A DNA stretch of 6,606 nt, taken from an uncultured Anaerovibrio sp. Its GTDB lineage: Bacteria > Bacillota > Negativicutes > Selenomonadales > Selenomonadaceae. The DNA is taken from the NCBI GenBank assembly GCA_900768695.1, contig CAAGDY010000096.1:1-6606 (forward strand), read 5' to 3'. A model generated the notes under the pieces. That model searched no databases, was not told where the DNA came from, and worked only from the letters and a program-made list of their open reading frames with translations. The translations under genes were made by a program, and so were the position numbers. This document shows positions 6,511-6,606 of the stretch, piece by piece. How positions within the stretch are numbered: position 1 is the stretch's first letter; the number at the start of each line of letters is the position of its first letter.

Positions 6511-6529
6511 GAAAGGCAAGGTGAAAACA

Positions 6530-6606
6530 ATGGCACTTGAAGATGTTTTTTTCAAAGACACCTACACTATGATGCAGGCAATGGACAGGATGAAGCCGCC
6601 GGCTTC
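6530..6606 (+). CDS. Major capsid protein, lambda gpE family, N-terminal fragment cut by window end
   Basis: Twenty-five codons of an open frame running off the right edge. The ATG at 6530 follows aaggtg (6518-6523) with a 6-base spacer, 19 bases after the decoration gene. The short sequence contains YTMMQAMDRMKPPA, which resembles the conserved start of gpE-type capsid proteins (a helix followed by an Arg/Lys-x-Pro-Pro turn before the FL..FF segment). Position directly after a gpD-type gene supports this. Too little is present to judge integrity. Confidence 0.8.
   Translation, partial: MALEDVFFKDTYTMMQAMDRMKPPA

Noticed and set aside
6511..6529. Possible terminator between decoration and capsid genes
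   Set aside because: The 19-base gap holds only a ribosome binding site. There is no hairpin or T-run.

Overview
The window is a piece of the head-morphogenesis operon of a lambda-like tailed phage or prophage. All genes are on the + strand, tightly packed, in the classical lambda order: terminase large subunit (gpA type), a small gpW-position protein, portal (gpB type), ClpP-like head maturation protease (gpC type), head decoration protein (gpD type) and the first codons of the major capsid protein (gpE type). Strong AGGAGG-type ribosome binding sites, very short intergenic gaps and the protein types suggest a Firmicutes host. A Negativicutes host (Selenomonas/Megamonas-like) is my guess from general resemblance only. 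Whether this is a free phage or an integrated prophage cannot be told here, because no attachment site, integrase or host gene is visible.

Layout: 1-3146 is the terminase large subunit, open at the left window edge. It is interrupted at 168-1340 by an in-frame 391-residue intein placed exactly between the Lys and the Ser of the ATPase P-loop (..QIGK / S..). The intein has Ala at position 1, and Trp, Cys and Thr at the three positions that define class 3 inteins (the WCT set). It also carries both LAGLIDADG homing-endonuclease motifs and an extra Cys/His zinc-finger-like motif between them. Removing it restores a gpA-type terminase of about 650 residues with intact ATPase, zinc-ribbon and nuclease motifs. 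3156-3383 is a 75-residue DUF6148-like protein in the gpW position. 3394-5073 is the portal. 5027-6178 is the protease, which overlaps the portal end. Inside it, 5756-6178 has its own strong ribosome binding site and in-frame ATG, as expected for a nested scaffold protein (the lambda C/Nu3 arrangement). 6178-6510 is the decoration protein, and 6530 to the end is the start of the capsid protein.

Together the genes build and fill the capsid. Portal, scaffold and capsid protein form the prohead, the protease matures it, the decoration protein stabilises the expanded shell, and the terminase cuts and pumps the DNA. The terminase cannot have a working P-loop until the intein splices itself out, so packaging depends on protein splicing. 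No stretch above 300 bases lacks a gene. I see no tRNA, rRNA, CRISPR array, promoter or terminator in the window.
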